Source: Lachnoanaerobaculum orale (GTDB lineage Bacteria; Bacillota; Clostridia; Lachnospirales; Lachnospiraceae). From it: a DNA stretch of 64,000 nucleotides. Location: positions 1,483,374-1,547,373 of the forward strand of contig NZ_RRCM01000001.1 of the NCBI RefSeq assembly GCF_003862485.1, written 5' to 3'. Positions 34,858 through 41,807 of the stretch are shown here, piece by piece. The notes beneath the pieces were generated by a model. It made no database searches and had not been told where the DNA came from. It was given only the letters and a program-made list of their open reading frames with translations. The position numbers were made by a program, and so were the translations under genes. Within the stretch, counting starts at the first letter, position 1, and each line of letters starts with the position of its first letter.

Positions 34858-35679
34858 TTAAAGTGCATCCTTCGGGCAATTCTTGACACATTCCATACAC
34901 AGAATACATTCTGTGCCGTTTGCTCTCTTCCGTGAATTATCGGTAACATCAACATTCATCGGACAGATTCTCTTGCATTTACCGCAGTCAATACACCTGT
35001 CCTTATCACACCTTATCCGTAACAGCGAAAAATAGCTCATCGGTTTCAGGAATATTGTAATCGGGCAGATATATTTACAAAATGCCCTATTATCCTTAAA
35101 ATAAAACGCTAAAGCTATACCTATCCCATAATAAGCCAAATTTCCAACAATAAACGCCCAAAACATAATTCGTCCAAGGTTTCCGACCTTCGCCAGAAAC
35201 ATTGCTGCAACAAACATCAGAGACGATACAAAAGTGATGTAGCGAATCCATCCTATTTTCCTTCTCGGCTGTTTAGGCACCTTGTAGGGAAGAAAGTCAA
35301 GCACCATCGCCGTCCAACAGGCATATCCGCACCATCCTCTTCCGAACAGCAACGGACCGAATATTTTTGCTACCGCATAATGTATCGTTGCCGCTTCAAA
35401 AACGCCTGTGAAAAGATAATACCAGAACCCTTCTATCTGCATATTTTCATTGCGAATCAGTCCCAGATAAAAGAGCATATACAAACCTACCAGTAGCTGG
35501 ACGATCCGACGGGCGTGCTTATACTTTCTAATAAACAAAAATACACCAAATGATATAGAGATTCCAATATAGCTGAAGTTGAAAAGGTAGAATATATTAT
35601 CCTTCGTCAGCCACAGCACAACTGCTACCGTTTCAAATATCACCGGCATCATTATAATCGGCCAATATTTTTTTAACAT
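34858..35679 (-). CDS. Membrane 4Fe-4S polyferredoxin, NapH/NosR-like
   Basis: The protein of about 273 residues starts at 35679 behind GGAAGGTGA. It has four or five membrane segments, the cysteine pair CGYACW in the membrane part, an internal CKYICP motif, and a C-terminal double cluster domain with CIDCGKCKRICP and CILCMECVKNCP. Such proteins carry electrons across or along the membrane to partner reductases or assembly factors. No partner gene is adjacent, and the final residues end right after the last cluster motif (NCPKDAL), so the C-terminus is short. The electron partner is unknown. Confidence 0.85.
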   Translation of the reverse strand: MLKKYWPIIMMPVIFETVAVVLWLTKDNIFYLFNFSYIGISISFGVFLFIRKYKHARRIVQLLVGLYMLFYLGLIRNENMQIEGFWYYLFTGVFEAATIHYAVAKIFGPLLFGRGWCGYACWTAMVLDFLPYKVPKQPRRKIGWIRYITFVSSLMFVAAMFLAKVGNLGRIMFWAFIVGNLAYYGIGIALAFYFKDNRAFCKYICPITIFLKPMSYFSLLRIRCDKDRCIDCGKCKRICPMNVDVTDNSRKRANGTECILCMECVKNCPKDAL

Positions 35680-35721
35680 TAAATCACCTTCCAATATCCG
35701 TTTTCCTTGCTTTTCATTATG

Positions 35722-35815
35722 TTTGTTATAAGATTATATATTCCTCCATAGATGTCTGAGGAATCTATAACATGATCACCTGCATTTATAATATTAAGTA
35801 TGGCACATAAGTTGG
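35722..35815 (-). pseudogene. Displaced metY fragment
   Basis: The reverse strand reads LCAILNIINAGDHVIDSSDI followed by YGGIYNLIT, which matches residues of the intact metY product (YAILNIAGAGDHVIASSAIYGG) at 32405-32500. Only about 31 codons remain, with no start and no flanking metY sequence. It is a diverged remnant of a duplicated sulfhydrylase gene. Confidence 0.8.
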
Positions 35816-36130
35816 TCTCCTAAGCTGATGATTTTTCAGTATGCAGTAAATCTCTTGTTTTTGTCAAGTACAGTCATATTCACCATTTCTTCATTTGTCA
35901 ATTCAATGTTGAAAAATAAAATTACAGCAGTATTGTTATTTTGTTTATATAGATATTGATATTCTCTTATCCCAAAATTACATCAACACAACTTATCAGG
36001 ATGGGCATACGCAAATCTTACAATAAGGCACTTGTTCTACCGGCATCTTAGCCGGTAGAACCTCTCATTTTAATTTGTACTAAATCTTGACATAGGAGTA
36101 TTCTTCTTCATTCATAATGTCACCTCAAGT
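35816..36130. other. Noncoding region with one hairpin
   Basis: No convincing coding sequence is visible between the metY fragment and prfH. The only structure I see is the 11-bp hairpin at 36034-36061. The region probably consists of decayed sequence. Confidence 0.5.
36034..36061. repeat. Perfect 11-bp hairpin
   Basis: GTTCTACCGGC (36034-36044) and GCCGGTAGAAC (36051-36061) pair around ATCTTA. A weak CTCTCATTTTAATTT tail follows on the plus strand. It lies 70 bases downstream of the prfH stop on the minus strand but has no T-run in that direction. Confidence 0.6.
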
Positions 36131-36730
36131 TTATTTTTTTAGCCTAAATCTTTCACCCTCATATACTCTTATCGGATTTCCTCTAACTATCTCGGTATGT
36201 TTACTCCATGCATTGTTCTTACTTTGTTCAATTTGGGAAGTATTCTTGTTTTTTAAAACAATGGCAAGTTTTCTAAGGGCATCCTTCTTATTCATAAGCT
36301 GACTTCTTTCCCTTGTTGAACTTATCCTTATTCCTGTAGGAATATGAATAACCCTCACTCCGGTTTCCACCTTGTTTACATTTTGACCTCCCGGTCCACT
36401 TGCATGAAATTTCTCCACTATAATATCCGCTTCAGAGAAGTTATCATCTACATTAACTGTTTCCGGAATAATACTAATATCCACAAACCAATTCTTTCTT
36501 TTATGCTCAGGCCTATAGCGACTTTTACAGATCCAAAGCATGGTACCTTCAAGATATGATAAATCTTCATCAGATGAGAGCATCACTGAGTAAAAAGTTT
36601 CTTTTCTCTCACCCTCTACATAACTTAAAATCTCTAAAGACTGAAATTCCCTCATTAAAGCTTTACATATACCAAATACAGCCCTCTGACATTCCACCGG
36701 ACCCATACCTGCACTTATTTGTAAAATCAT
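36131..36730 (-). CDS. prfH: Peptide chain release factor-like protein PrfH
   Basis: The 199-residue protein is a class-I release-factor catalytic domain with the GGQ motif in GPGGQNVNKVETGVRV near residue 117 and the following GIRISSTRERSQLMNKKDAL stretch. It lacks the codon-recognition domain, as PrfH does. Its start overlaps the rtcB stop by 4 bases (ATGA). In other bacteria PrfH pairs with an RtcB paralogue to rescue and repair ribosomes whose 16S decoding centre has been cleaved: PrfH releases the nascent peptide, RtcB reseals the RNA. The same role is likely here. Confidence 0.88.
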   Translation of the reverse strand: MILQISAGMGPVECQRAVFGICKALMREFQSLEILSYVEGERKETFYSVMLSSDEDLSYLEGTMLWICKSRYRPEHKRKNWFVDISIIPETVNVDDNFSEADIIVEKFHASGPGGQNVNKVETGVRVIHIPTGIRISSTRERSQLMNKKDALRKLAIVLKNKNTSQIEQSKNNAWSKHTEIVRGNPIRVYEGERFRLKK

Positions 36731-37866
36731 TTTCTGTCCCCTCCCTTATAATTAAATATAGGAGTAAGAACATTTTCCACCTCTACGGTATCTTTTATGA
36801 CTTCTTTTATATAGTCTATTCCTCTATATGCAAAAGGTGCTTCATCCAAAGTATCCTTACTTATACAGCTTGTATAGATACCCTTCATTTCTTTTTTGAA
36901 CTCGGAAACCGTATGTGAAGAATTTACTTCTCCTCTTGAAAGTACTCTTCCGCTTCCATGCGGTGCCGAATTATTCCATTCTTCGTTTCCAAGTCCTCTT
37001 CCAAGTAAAACACCTTCCTTCATATTTATGGGAATTATTACCTTTTCATCCAACTTCGCTGAAATGGCACCCTTTCTTAATATAGACTGATTTCCTGAAA
37101 AATCCACATAATTATGAGAACATGAAATTTCCTCAATTACCTTCCACTTCATCTTTTTTATAATCTCAGCAGCAATTATTTTTCTGTTTAATATTGCATA
37201 CTCTTCAACTATTTTTAGATCATGCAGATAATCTTCCATCAAATATCCGCTAAGGTAGGTCATTTCAAAGGGAATATCATTTATACCTTTTCCTTTCAGC
37301 TCATCCTGTCCGGCTTTCATATAGTACTCAGCCACTTCTTTTCCAAGATGTCTGCTTCCCGTATGTACTATAAGATAAACTTCTCCGTTCTTTGCTACAT
37401 CCAGCTCAATAAAATGATTTCCACCACCTAAAGTACAAAGACTGAGCAACGCTTTTTCAGATCTTATATGTGAAAAGCATTTAAGATTATTTAATTCAAT
37501 TCTGTATGCATATGCATGTACATCTTTTCTTAAAGCAAATCCTACCGGAACATTATCTCTGATTACGGTATCCAGCTTCATAAAATCATTTCTTATTTTA
37601 CCAAGTTTTACCGCAAGCATACCGCAACCGATATCTATTCCCACTAAAGATGGTAAAATCTTTTTTCCCACAGTCATTGTAAGACCTATAGGACCTACCT
37701 TTCCCGGGTGAACATCAGGCATTACCCTAATCTTTGCTCCCTGTGATACTTCATTATCACAAATCATTTTCACCTGAGACTTTGCCACTTCTTCCACCAT
37801 GGACTTTTCCATAGTTTCATCACACATAATATACGCCTGTGCGTATTTTCCATTTAATTGTATCAA
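36727..37866 (-). CDS. rtcB: RNA ligase RtcB (RtcB2-type, paired with PrfH)
   Basis: The protein of 379 residues has the family metal and guanylylation motifs: DVHPGKVGPIG, GIDIGCGMLAVK with the metal cysteine, GGGNHFIEL, and HGSGRVLSRGE with the guanylylated histidine region. It joins 2',3'-cyclic-phosphate and 5'-OH RNA ends with GTP and manganese. I prefer a TTG start at 37866, giving MIQLNGKYAQAYIM, which matches the usual N-terminus and has GAGG upstream; a longer TTG frame reaches 37896. It is about 20 residues shorter than housekeeping RtcB, as expected for the PrfH-linked type. Confidence 0.88.
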   Translation of the reverse strand: MIQLNGKYAQAYIMCDETMEKSMVEEVAKSQVKMICDNEVSQGAKIRVMPDVHPGKVGPIGLTMTVGKKILPSLVGIDIGCGMLAVKLGKIRNDFMKLDTVIRDNVPVGFALRKDVHAYAYRIELNNLKCFSHIRSEKALLSLCTLGGGNHFIELDVAKNGEVYLIVHTGSRHLGKEVAEYYMKAGQDELKGKGINDIPFEMTYLSGYLMEDYLHDLKIVEEYAILNRKIIAAEIIKKMKWKVIEEISCSHNYVDFSGNQSILRKGAISAKLDEKVIIPINMKEGVLLGRGLGNEEWNNSAPHGSGRVLSRGEVNSSHTVSEFKKEMKGIYTSCISKDTLDEAPFAYRGIDYIKEVIKDTVEVENVLTPIFNYKGGDRK

Positions 37867-37929
37867 AATAAAAACCTCTGTTTTCTTCTGTTTCAAAGGC
37901 TTTATCGTTCATTCTCTAATAAAAAAGTT

Positions 37930-38007
37930 TTAGAATAATAGACAGCGAACAACTATGCCTCTGTAGTTTATAGTTCCACTTATTGTATTATTCATTGTAT
38001 TCCTCAT
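37930..38007 (-). CDS. Possible 25-codon leader ORF upstream of rtcB
   Basis: An ATG at 38007 follows AAAGGAGAATGACT and opens a frame of 25 codons (MRNTMNNTISGT, then INYRGIVVRCLLF) ending 63 bases before rtcB. The ribosome binding site is stronger than that of rtcB itself. A short translated leader before a ribosome-repair operon could sense ribosome function, but there is no other evidence that it is expressed. Confidence 0.35.
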   Translation of the reverse strand: MRNTMNNTISGTINYRGIVVRCLLF

Positions 38008-38050
38008 AGTCATTCTCCTTTCGATCGCTATTATTTATTTTAACTTTATA

Positions 38051-38056
38051 ATTATA
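38051..38056 (-). promoter_or_regulatory. Candidate -10 box for the rtcB-prfH operon
   Basis: TATAAT on the reverse strand lies 44 bases before the leader ORF start. The -35 region about 17 to 18 bases upstream is poor. A CGATCG palindrome lies between it and the ribosome binding site. Confidence 0.35.
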
Positions 38057-38080
38057 TCATAGCATTTTTAAAAACACATC

Positions 38081-38272
38081 TTAACTTTCTTCTACATATA
38101 TCTTTCGTGAAAATAACGCAACTATTATTGAAACCACACCAAAGATAAGTTCTACAAATATCAAAGGTACATGAAATCCGTTTAATATAACTATTAAAGT
38201 ATCCGCCACAAAATGAATCAAAAGTGCAGCAATAAATAAATATCTTTTCCCATTAACACTTGACCATATTTC
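38081..38272 (-). pseudogene. C-terminal fragment of a YhfC-like membrane protease
   Basis: The frame reads IWSSVNGKRYLFIAALLIHF, then VADTLIVILNG and two hydrophobic stretches ending in KIYVEES. This resembles the C-terminus of YhfC-family intramembrane metalloproteases, which end in a histidine-containing AxLIHFxxD helix. No start or N-terminal two-thirds is present. It runs directly into the CmpB-like fragment in another frame, so a deletion has joined two neighbouring genes. Confidence 0.55.
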
Positions 38273-38465
38273 TTATCGACGTCAAAAGTGCTATTAATAT
38301 AATTCCTCCAAAACCATAAATCGGCAAATATGGACTGAATAAAAAACCACTATTTACATATCCGACATGTGTTTCCAAAAGTCCTACCGGTACTTCATAA
38401 ATCTATCCGAGAAATGCACATGCCATAAACATAAGAAAGATATCTCTAAGTATTTTTAATTTCAT
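38253..38465 (-). pseudogene. N-terminal fragment of a CmpB-like membrane protein with internal TAG
   Basis: The frame from ATG at 38465 reads MKLKILRDIFLMFMACAFLG, a TAG, then IYEVPVGLLETHVGYVNSGF and LFSPYLPIYGFGG. The intact paralogue at 429-986 has tryptophan where the stop is, so a TGG became TAG. The fragment is cut off after about 70 codons, where it meets the YhfC-like fragment. Confidence 0.8.
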
Positions 38466-38625
38466 GTATTATCATCCTCCTCTTTTTTATATTGTATTCA
38501 AAAATTTCATTTATTTTATACATTGATTTTTCACATATATAGTATATATTATTTTTGGCACCAAATGTTCAAGCAAATATTCTTGCTTTAGAAATATATT
38601 ATATAGAAGAAAGAGAGATATAAAA

Positions 38626-39390
38626 ATGAATTTTTTAGAAAAAATCAGACCGAAAGAAAAGCTTAAGTATTTGAGATGGTTTGATATCCTTATTGTTACC
38701 TGTATTATGTTCGGTATTTTTATAGTAACTTCAACCCAACTTTTTATCGGCTTACTTCAGTCTGACCCACAAGCCATACAGGATTCAGCGGAATCTATGG
38801 ATATTACCTCAGACGGTGCGGCCTATACCGGAAATTTTACATTGCAGTCGATTCTTTTAATTATTGCATTACTATATTTACTTATCAGAAACTTTGATTT
38901 TAAACAGTTGAAAATAAGATTACATTGGTCTGTGATTATTTGGGTACCTGTTCTTTTTTCAATTATTGGACTCTTTGGTGACCTTGTTAGTACAGTGAGT
39001 GGAGAATACAACTATTTTGATCCTTCATTGTTTAAATACATAAATCCTATAGAAGCATTAAATAAATTTCTGGCACTTTCACCGTTTGCAATAGGATATG
39101 CTTTTTTAAACGGATTTTATGAAGAATTTTTCTTTCTGGGTCTTTTGACTTCTGTAAAGGATGAGCATAAATGGTACGCTCTGGCTTTTTCAACTTTAGT
39201 CAGAGTATCATTCCACACTTATCAAGGTCTTCTTTGGTCATTAGTAATAGGTGTTGTATATGGACTCTTCTACTATTTTATGTACAAGAAAGTAATAAAG
39301 AATCTTTTACCATTCTTTTTGATGCATGCAATGACTGATATGTTCGGTTCATCACTTATATATCTGCTTATAAACTGGAATTATCAATAA
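38626..39390 (+). CDS. CPBP-family intramembrane metalloprotease-like protein
   Basis: The 254-residue protein has six to seven hydrophobic segments and the Abi/CPBP motif order: NGFYEEFFFLGLL near residue 165, RVSFHTYQGLLW with the second-motif histidine near residue 191, and a final LPFFLMHAMTDMF histidine. Motif 1 normally reads EExxxR; here leucine replaces the arginine, although both glutamates and both histidines remain. Relatives process prenylated proteins in eukaryotes and serve in bacteriocin self-immunity or membrane proteolysis in bacteria. It is monocistronic, and no bacteriocin genes are seen close by. Confidence 0.8.
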   Translation: MNFLEKIRPKEKLKYLRWFDILIVTCIMFGIFIVTSTQLFIGLLQSDPQAIQDSAESMDITSDGAAYTGNFTLQSILLIIALLYLLIRNFDFKQLKIRLHWSVIIWVPVLFSIIGLFGDLVSTVSGEYNYFDPSLFKYINPIEALNKFLALSPFAIGYAFLNGFYEEFFFLGLLTSVKDEHKWYALAFSTLVRVSFHTYQGLLWSLVIGVVYGLFYYFMYKKVIKNLLPFFLMHAMTDMFGSSLIYLLINWNYQ

Positions 39391-39433
39391 ACAAAGATGA
39401 ATCCGAAACGGAAAAAAGACTACTACTAAAAAT

Positions 39434-39538
39434 GTGGTTCGCATAGGAAAACCTTCCGAACTTCTAAAAACTACCGCTGACCCTCTGGCTTACGCTATAG
39501 ATGGGGTCAAAAGATATAATGAGGAGGTGGCATTATAA
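39434..39538 (+). pseudogene. C-terminal fragment of an unidentified gene coupled to the antitoxin
   Basis: A frame of about 35 codons reads VRIGKPSELLKTTADPLAYA then IDGVKRYNEEVAL and stops with TAA. I cannot identify the family. Its stop overlaps the lost start of the following antitoxin gene (ATAA where ATGA is expected), implying former translational coupling. A GTG at 39434 could serve as a start, but the piece looks truncated. Confidence 0.4.
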
Positions 39539-39807
39539 TTAATATTCGCCCTGTATCTGATCTCATAAATAAATTTTTGGAGATTGAAGAGACTGTTGTT
39601 AATTCCAATTCACCTGTTTTCCTTACTAAAAACTGTTATGGAACGATGGTTATCATGAGTGTTGAACAATACTCTGCACTCACAGAAAACATCGAGCATA
39701 AACTGGATGAAGCAGATGAGACCGCAGAGAAATCCGACGTCCGTTATTCTTCTTCTCAGGTATTTGGAAGGGTAAGGAGTAGGATAAATGAGCATGAGAA
39801 AGTATAA
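39535..39807 (+). pseudogene. Phd/YefM-type antitoxin with a mutated start codon
   Basis: Reading from 39535 gives I-INIRPVSDLINKFLEIEE, followed by NSPVFLTKNCYGTMVIMSVEQY, an unbroken Phd/YefM antitoxin with a toxin-binding tail ending RVRSRINEHEKV. GAGGAGG lies 7 bases before codon 1, but that codon is ATA instead of ATG. The first alternative start is a TTG at 39577, which would remove 14 residues of the DNA-binding N-terminus. The toxin gene overlaps its 3' end. The reading frame is intact, so the loss of the start seems recent. Confidence 0.65.
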
Positions 39808-39991
39808 GCTGTCATTTCTTCCGCTCTTTGAAGCTGACCTGATAGAGATTACAGACTACATCTCCAATCGCCTGAACAATCCGGAGGCAGCACTTAGATT
39901 AGTGGATGATATAGAAATAGCAATTAATAGTAGTTTAGAAACTAATACAATATATACCAATACCGGTGAAATCATTGGGTTCCATAATTGA
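39788..39991 (+). pseudogene. Truncated RelE/ParE-type toxin
   Basis: The first 49 residues, MSMRKYKLSFLPLFEADLIE and ITDYISNRLNNPEAALRLVDDIE, match the N-terminus of RelE/ParE toxins. After EIAIN the sequence changes to an unrelated tail (ETNTIYTNTGEIIGFHN) and stops, so the catalytic or gyrase-binding C-terminal half is missing. The tail continues in frame past a TGA as KPDAVIRPDDQVS and may be the remains of another gene joined by deletion. Confidence 0.65.
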
Positions 39992-40007
39992 AAGCCTGAT
40001 GCTGTAA

Positions 40008-40385
40008 TCAGACCTGATGATCAAGTATCCATTTCAACAGATCACCAAAAGAAAGGCCTCCCGCAGCAATTTTCAAAAATGTATCTGACAAATCATGCTG
40101 TGTATAGCTGAGTTCGATCTTGTTAAGCGCAAGAAAGACAAGCATGGCATGTGCCCCAATACGCTTATTTCCATCAACAAAGGCATGATTCTTTGTAAGT
40201 CCTATGCCAAGACGTGCAGCCTTTTGCTGAATGGACGGATATACATCTCTGTCACCAAATGACTGGAACGGTGCATAGAGAGCAGATTCAAGTAGTCCCT
40301 CGTCTCGGACTCCTTCAGCACCTCCTGTTTCTGCTATCAGCTGAGCATGTAGAAGAATGACCTGTTCCTTGGAGAGAATAATCAT
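40008..40385 (-). CDS. doc: Doc-type Fic toxin
   Basis: The 125-residue protein has the death-on-curing Fic motif HAFVDGNKR near residue 66 (consensus HPFxDGNKR, with alanine in place of proline) and the family's ALYAPFQSFG segment that holds the flap. Doc kinases phosphorylate EF-Tu and stop translation. The start overlaps the antitoxin stop by 4 bases. Length and all motifs suggest an intact toxin. Confidence 0.88.
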   Translation of the reverse strand: MIILSKEQVILLHAQLIAETGGAEGVRDEGLLESALYAPFQSFGDRDVYPSIQQKAARLGIGLTKNHAFVDGNKRIGAHAMLVFLALNKIELSYTQHDLSDTFLKIAAGGLSFGDLLKWILDHQV

Positions 40386-40624
40386 TTGGCAAGCACCTCA
40401 TACGCCTCGCGGTTCTTTTCAATGAGACGCTTTGACAGCGCAAGAATATCTTCATCAGATGCAGACTGTTCTCTCTGTGCCTGATTAAACTCAATCAAAA
40501 GGTACCGTGGAGAATTGTTTTTAAGAATAACTACTGAACCTTTCTCATCGACCATACGAGCTATACGGGAAAAGTTCTGATTTGCTTCCGTGATAGAAAC
40601 CAGATTTTCAGTATTTACATTCAT
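40382..40624 (-). CDS. phd: Phd-type antitoxin of the doc module
   Basis: The 80-residue protein has the Phd fold: NLVSITEANQNFSRIARMVD at the N-terminus for DNA binding and VVILKNNSPRYLLIEF as the central strands, then a helical toxin-binding tail. It would neutralise Doc and repress its own promoter. The upstream region carries an excellent promoter overlapped by a palindrome. It sits head-to-head in orientation with the decayed antitoxin-toxin pair on the other strand. Confidence 0.88.
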   Translation of the reverse strand: MNVNTENLVSITEANQNFSRIARMVDEKGSVVILKNNSPRYLLIEFNQAQREQSASDEDILALSKRLIEKNREAYEVLAK

Positions 40625-40655
40625 TTATAGAACCTCCTGTCTATTTGATGATTTT

Positions 40656-40691
40656 ATTATATCTTATAAATAGGTTGATTTCAACCTATTT
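40656..40691 (-). promoter_or_regulatory. phd-doc promoter with overlapping operator palindrome
   Basis: On the reverse strand TTGAAA (40684-40679) and TATAAT (40661-40656) are spaced by 17 bases. A perfect 11-base inverted repeat, AAATAGGTTGA and TCAACCTATTT around TT (40668-40691), covers the -35 box, as expected for autorepression by Phd. Confidence 0.75.
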
Positions 40692-40751
40692 TAACCCGTA
40701 AAAAAGGCTCCTCACCACCGGAAACAACTCAATCTATTGACTGGAGTGTTT

Positions 40752-41069
40752 TTAATTATTGTGTGAATAAAAATCTATAATTGGTACTTTTTTATCTATC
40801 AAATAATTTCCGATTCCCAACTCTAACTCCCCAACTGAACGATTACTAAGAATTTCAGAAGTCATAGGAAATATCATTACAAAAGATTTATCCCATGCCT
40901 CACCTACCTCTTCAACTAATACAGTAGAACTTATTGGCCGTCCTTCTCTTGTCTTTCTATCAAAATTAATATCAAAACTTTTAGCAACCACACCTACATG
41001 CCCCTTTGTAGTAAATTTTATCCAGACTATATCAGATGGATTGCTAAGATTAAACTTTTTTTTATAATA
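40752..41069 (-). pseudogene. Remnant of an unidentified gene, downstream piece
   Basis: The open frame reads KKFNLSNPSDIVWIKFTTKG, then HVGVVAKSFDINFDRKTREG and ends IIDFYSHNN. There is no ATG; the only possible start is the GTG at 40991, in the middle of apparently coding sequence. Two in-frame stops separate it from the upstream piece. I recognise no family. Confidence 0.45.
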
Positions 41070-41072
41070 TCA

Positions 41073-41440
41073 TTACTTGTAATCCCATTTCACATATTTC
41101 TGTTTTCTACAATCATATATAGGAGCATTCCATTTTAGTCCCATAGTCAAATTTCCATTATCTATAATTGTATGGATTGTATTATCTAATACAAAAGGTT
41201 CAAATCTTACATTCTTTTCACAGTACCCATTTGCAGTTCTTAGTAGTTCAATGAATTCATTTACATATGAGAATACTTTACAAATTTGAGCAGGCGAAAG
41301 ATTTGACTGTTTTCTTGCCTCGTCGTTTCTTAATGTATCACCATAATATTTATGTACTCCTCGAAACTTTTTTCACCCCTCTCCATATAATCAAGTGTTT
41401 TTTTAATAAATTCAATACTTTTTGATACCTGTCATTGAAT
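41073..41440 (-). pseudogene. Remnant of an unidentified gene, upstream piece with frameshift
   Basis: One frame reads FIKKTLDYMERGEKSFEEY and, after a shift near 41357, another continues KYYGDTLRNDEARKQSNLSP, AQICKVFSYVNEFIELLRTA and ends APIYDCRKQKYVKWDYK. This looks like one decayed gene lacking a start. No family is recognised. It borders the IS110 element. Confidence 0.5.
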
Positions 41441-41509
41441 AGAACTAAGGTTATGGAGTGATCTTTACCTCATACAGGGCAGATATATAGTAATAATGGG
41501 TGCACCAAA

Positions 41510-41807
41510 TAAAACGTCATCACTATTCGTTCTAAATGGCCTCGATGTGTACCCATCCCTATATGGCAGCTCACCTCTCATGTCCAACAGGATTATCCTC
41601 CTTACGGTGGGTCCTCACTTCCTTCGTTCTGCCTGTCCATAACCAGGGTGCCAGCTTAGCTATTCATCAGGGTCATGCCCTTTGGAGAAAATTCCTGCCG
41701 GCTACCAGCTCATTCTTTGTACTTTCATCACTGATCCAAACACTACGATTACAGCACCTTTCGGTGGACGCTTCCTATAATCATTATGGTTGTTCTTTAT
41801 TGCTCGG
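41510..41807 (-). ncRNA. Noncoding 3' region of the IS110 element, possible guide (bridge/seek) RNA
   Basis: About 300 bases after the transposase stop have no real coding frame, are clearly more GC-rich than the chromosome and show several G- and C-rich complementary blocks (for example GGGCATGACCCT and AGCTGGCACCCTGGTTAT on the reverse strand). In IS1111-type members the guide RNA lies downstream of the transposase, in IS110-type members upstream. The long downstream region suggests the former; I could not fold it. Confidence 0.4.

Noticed and set aside
38253-38465. TAG read as pyrrolysine in the CmpB-like fragment
   Set aside because: The gene is also truncated and fused out of frame to another fragment, and the paralogue has tryptophan at this position, so simple decay explains it.
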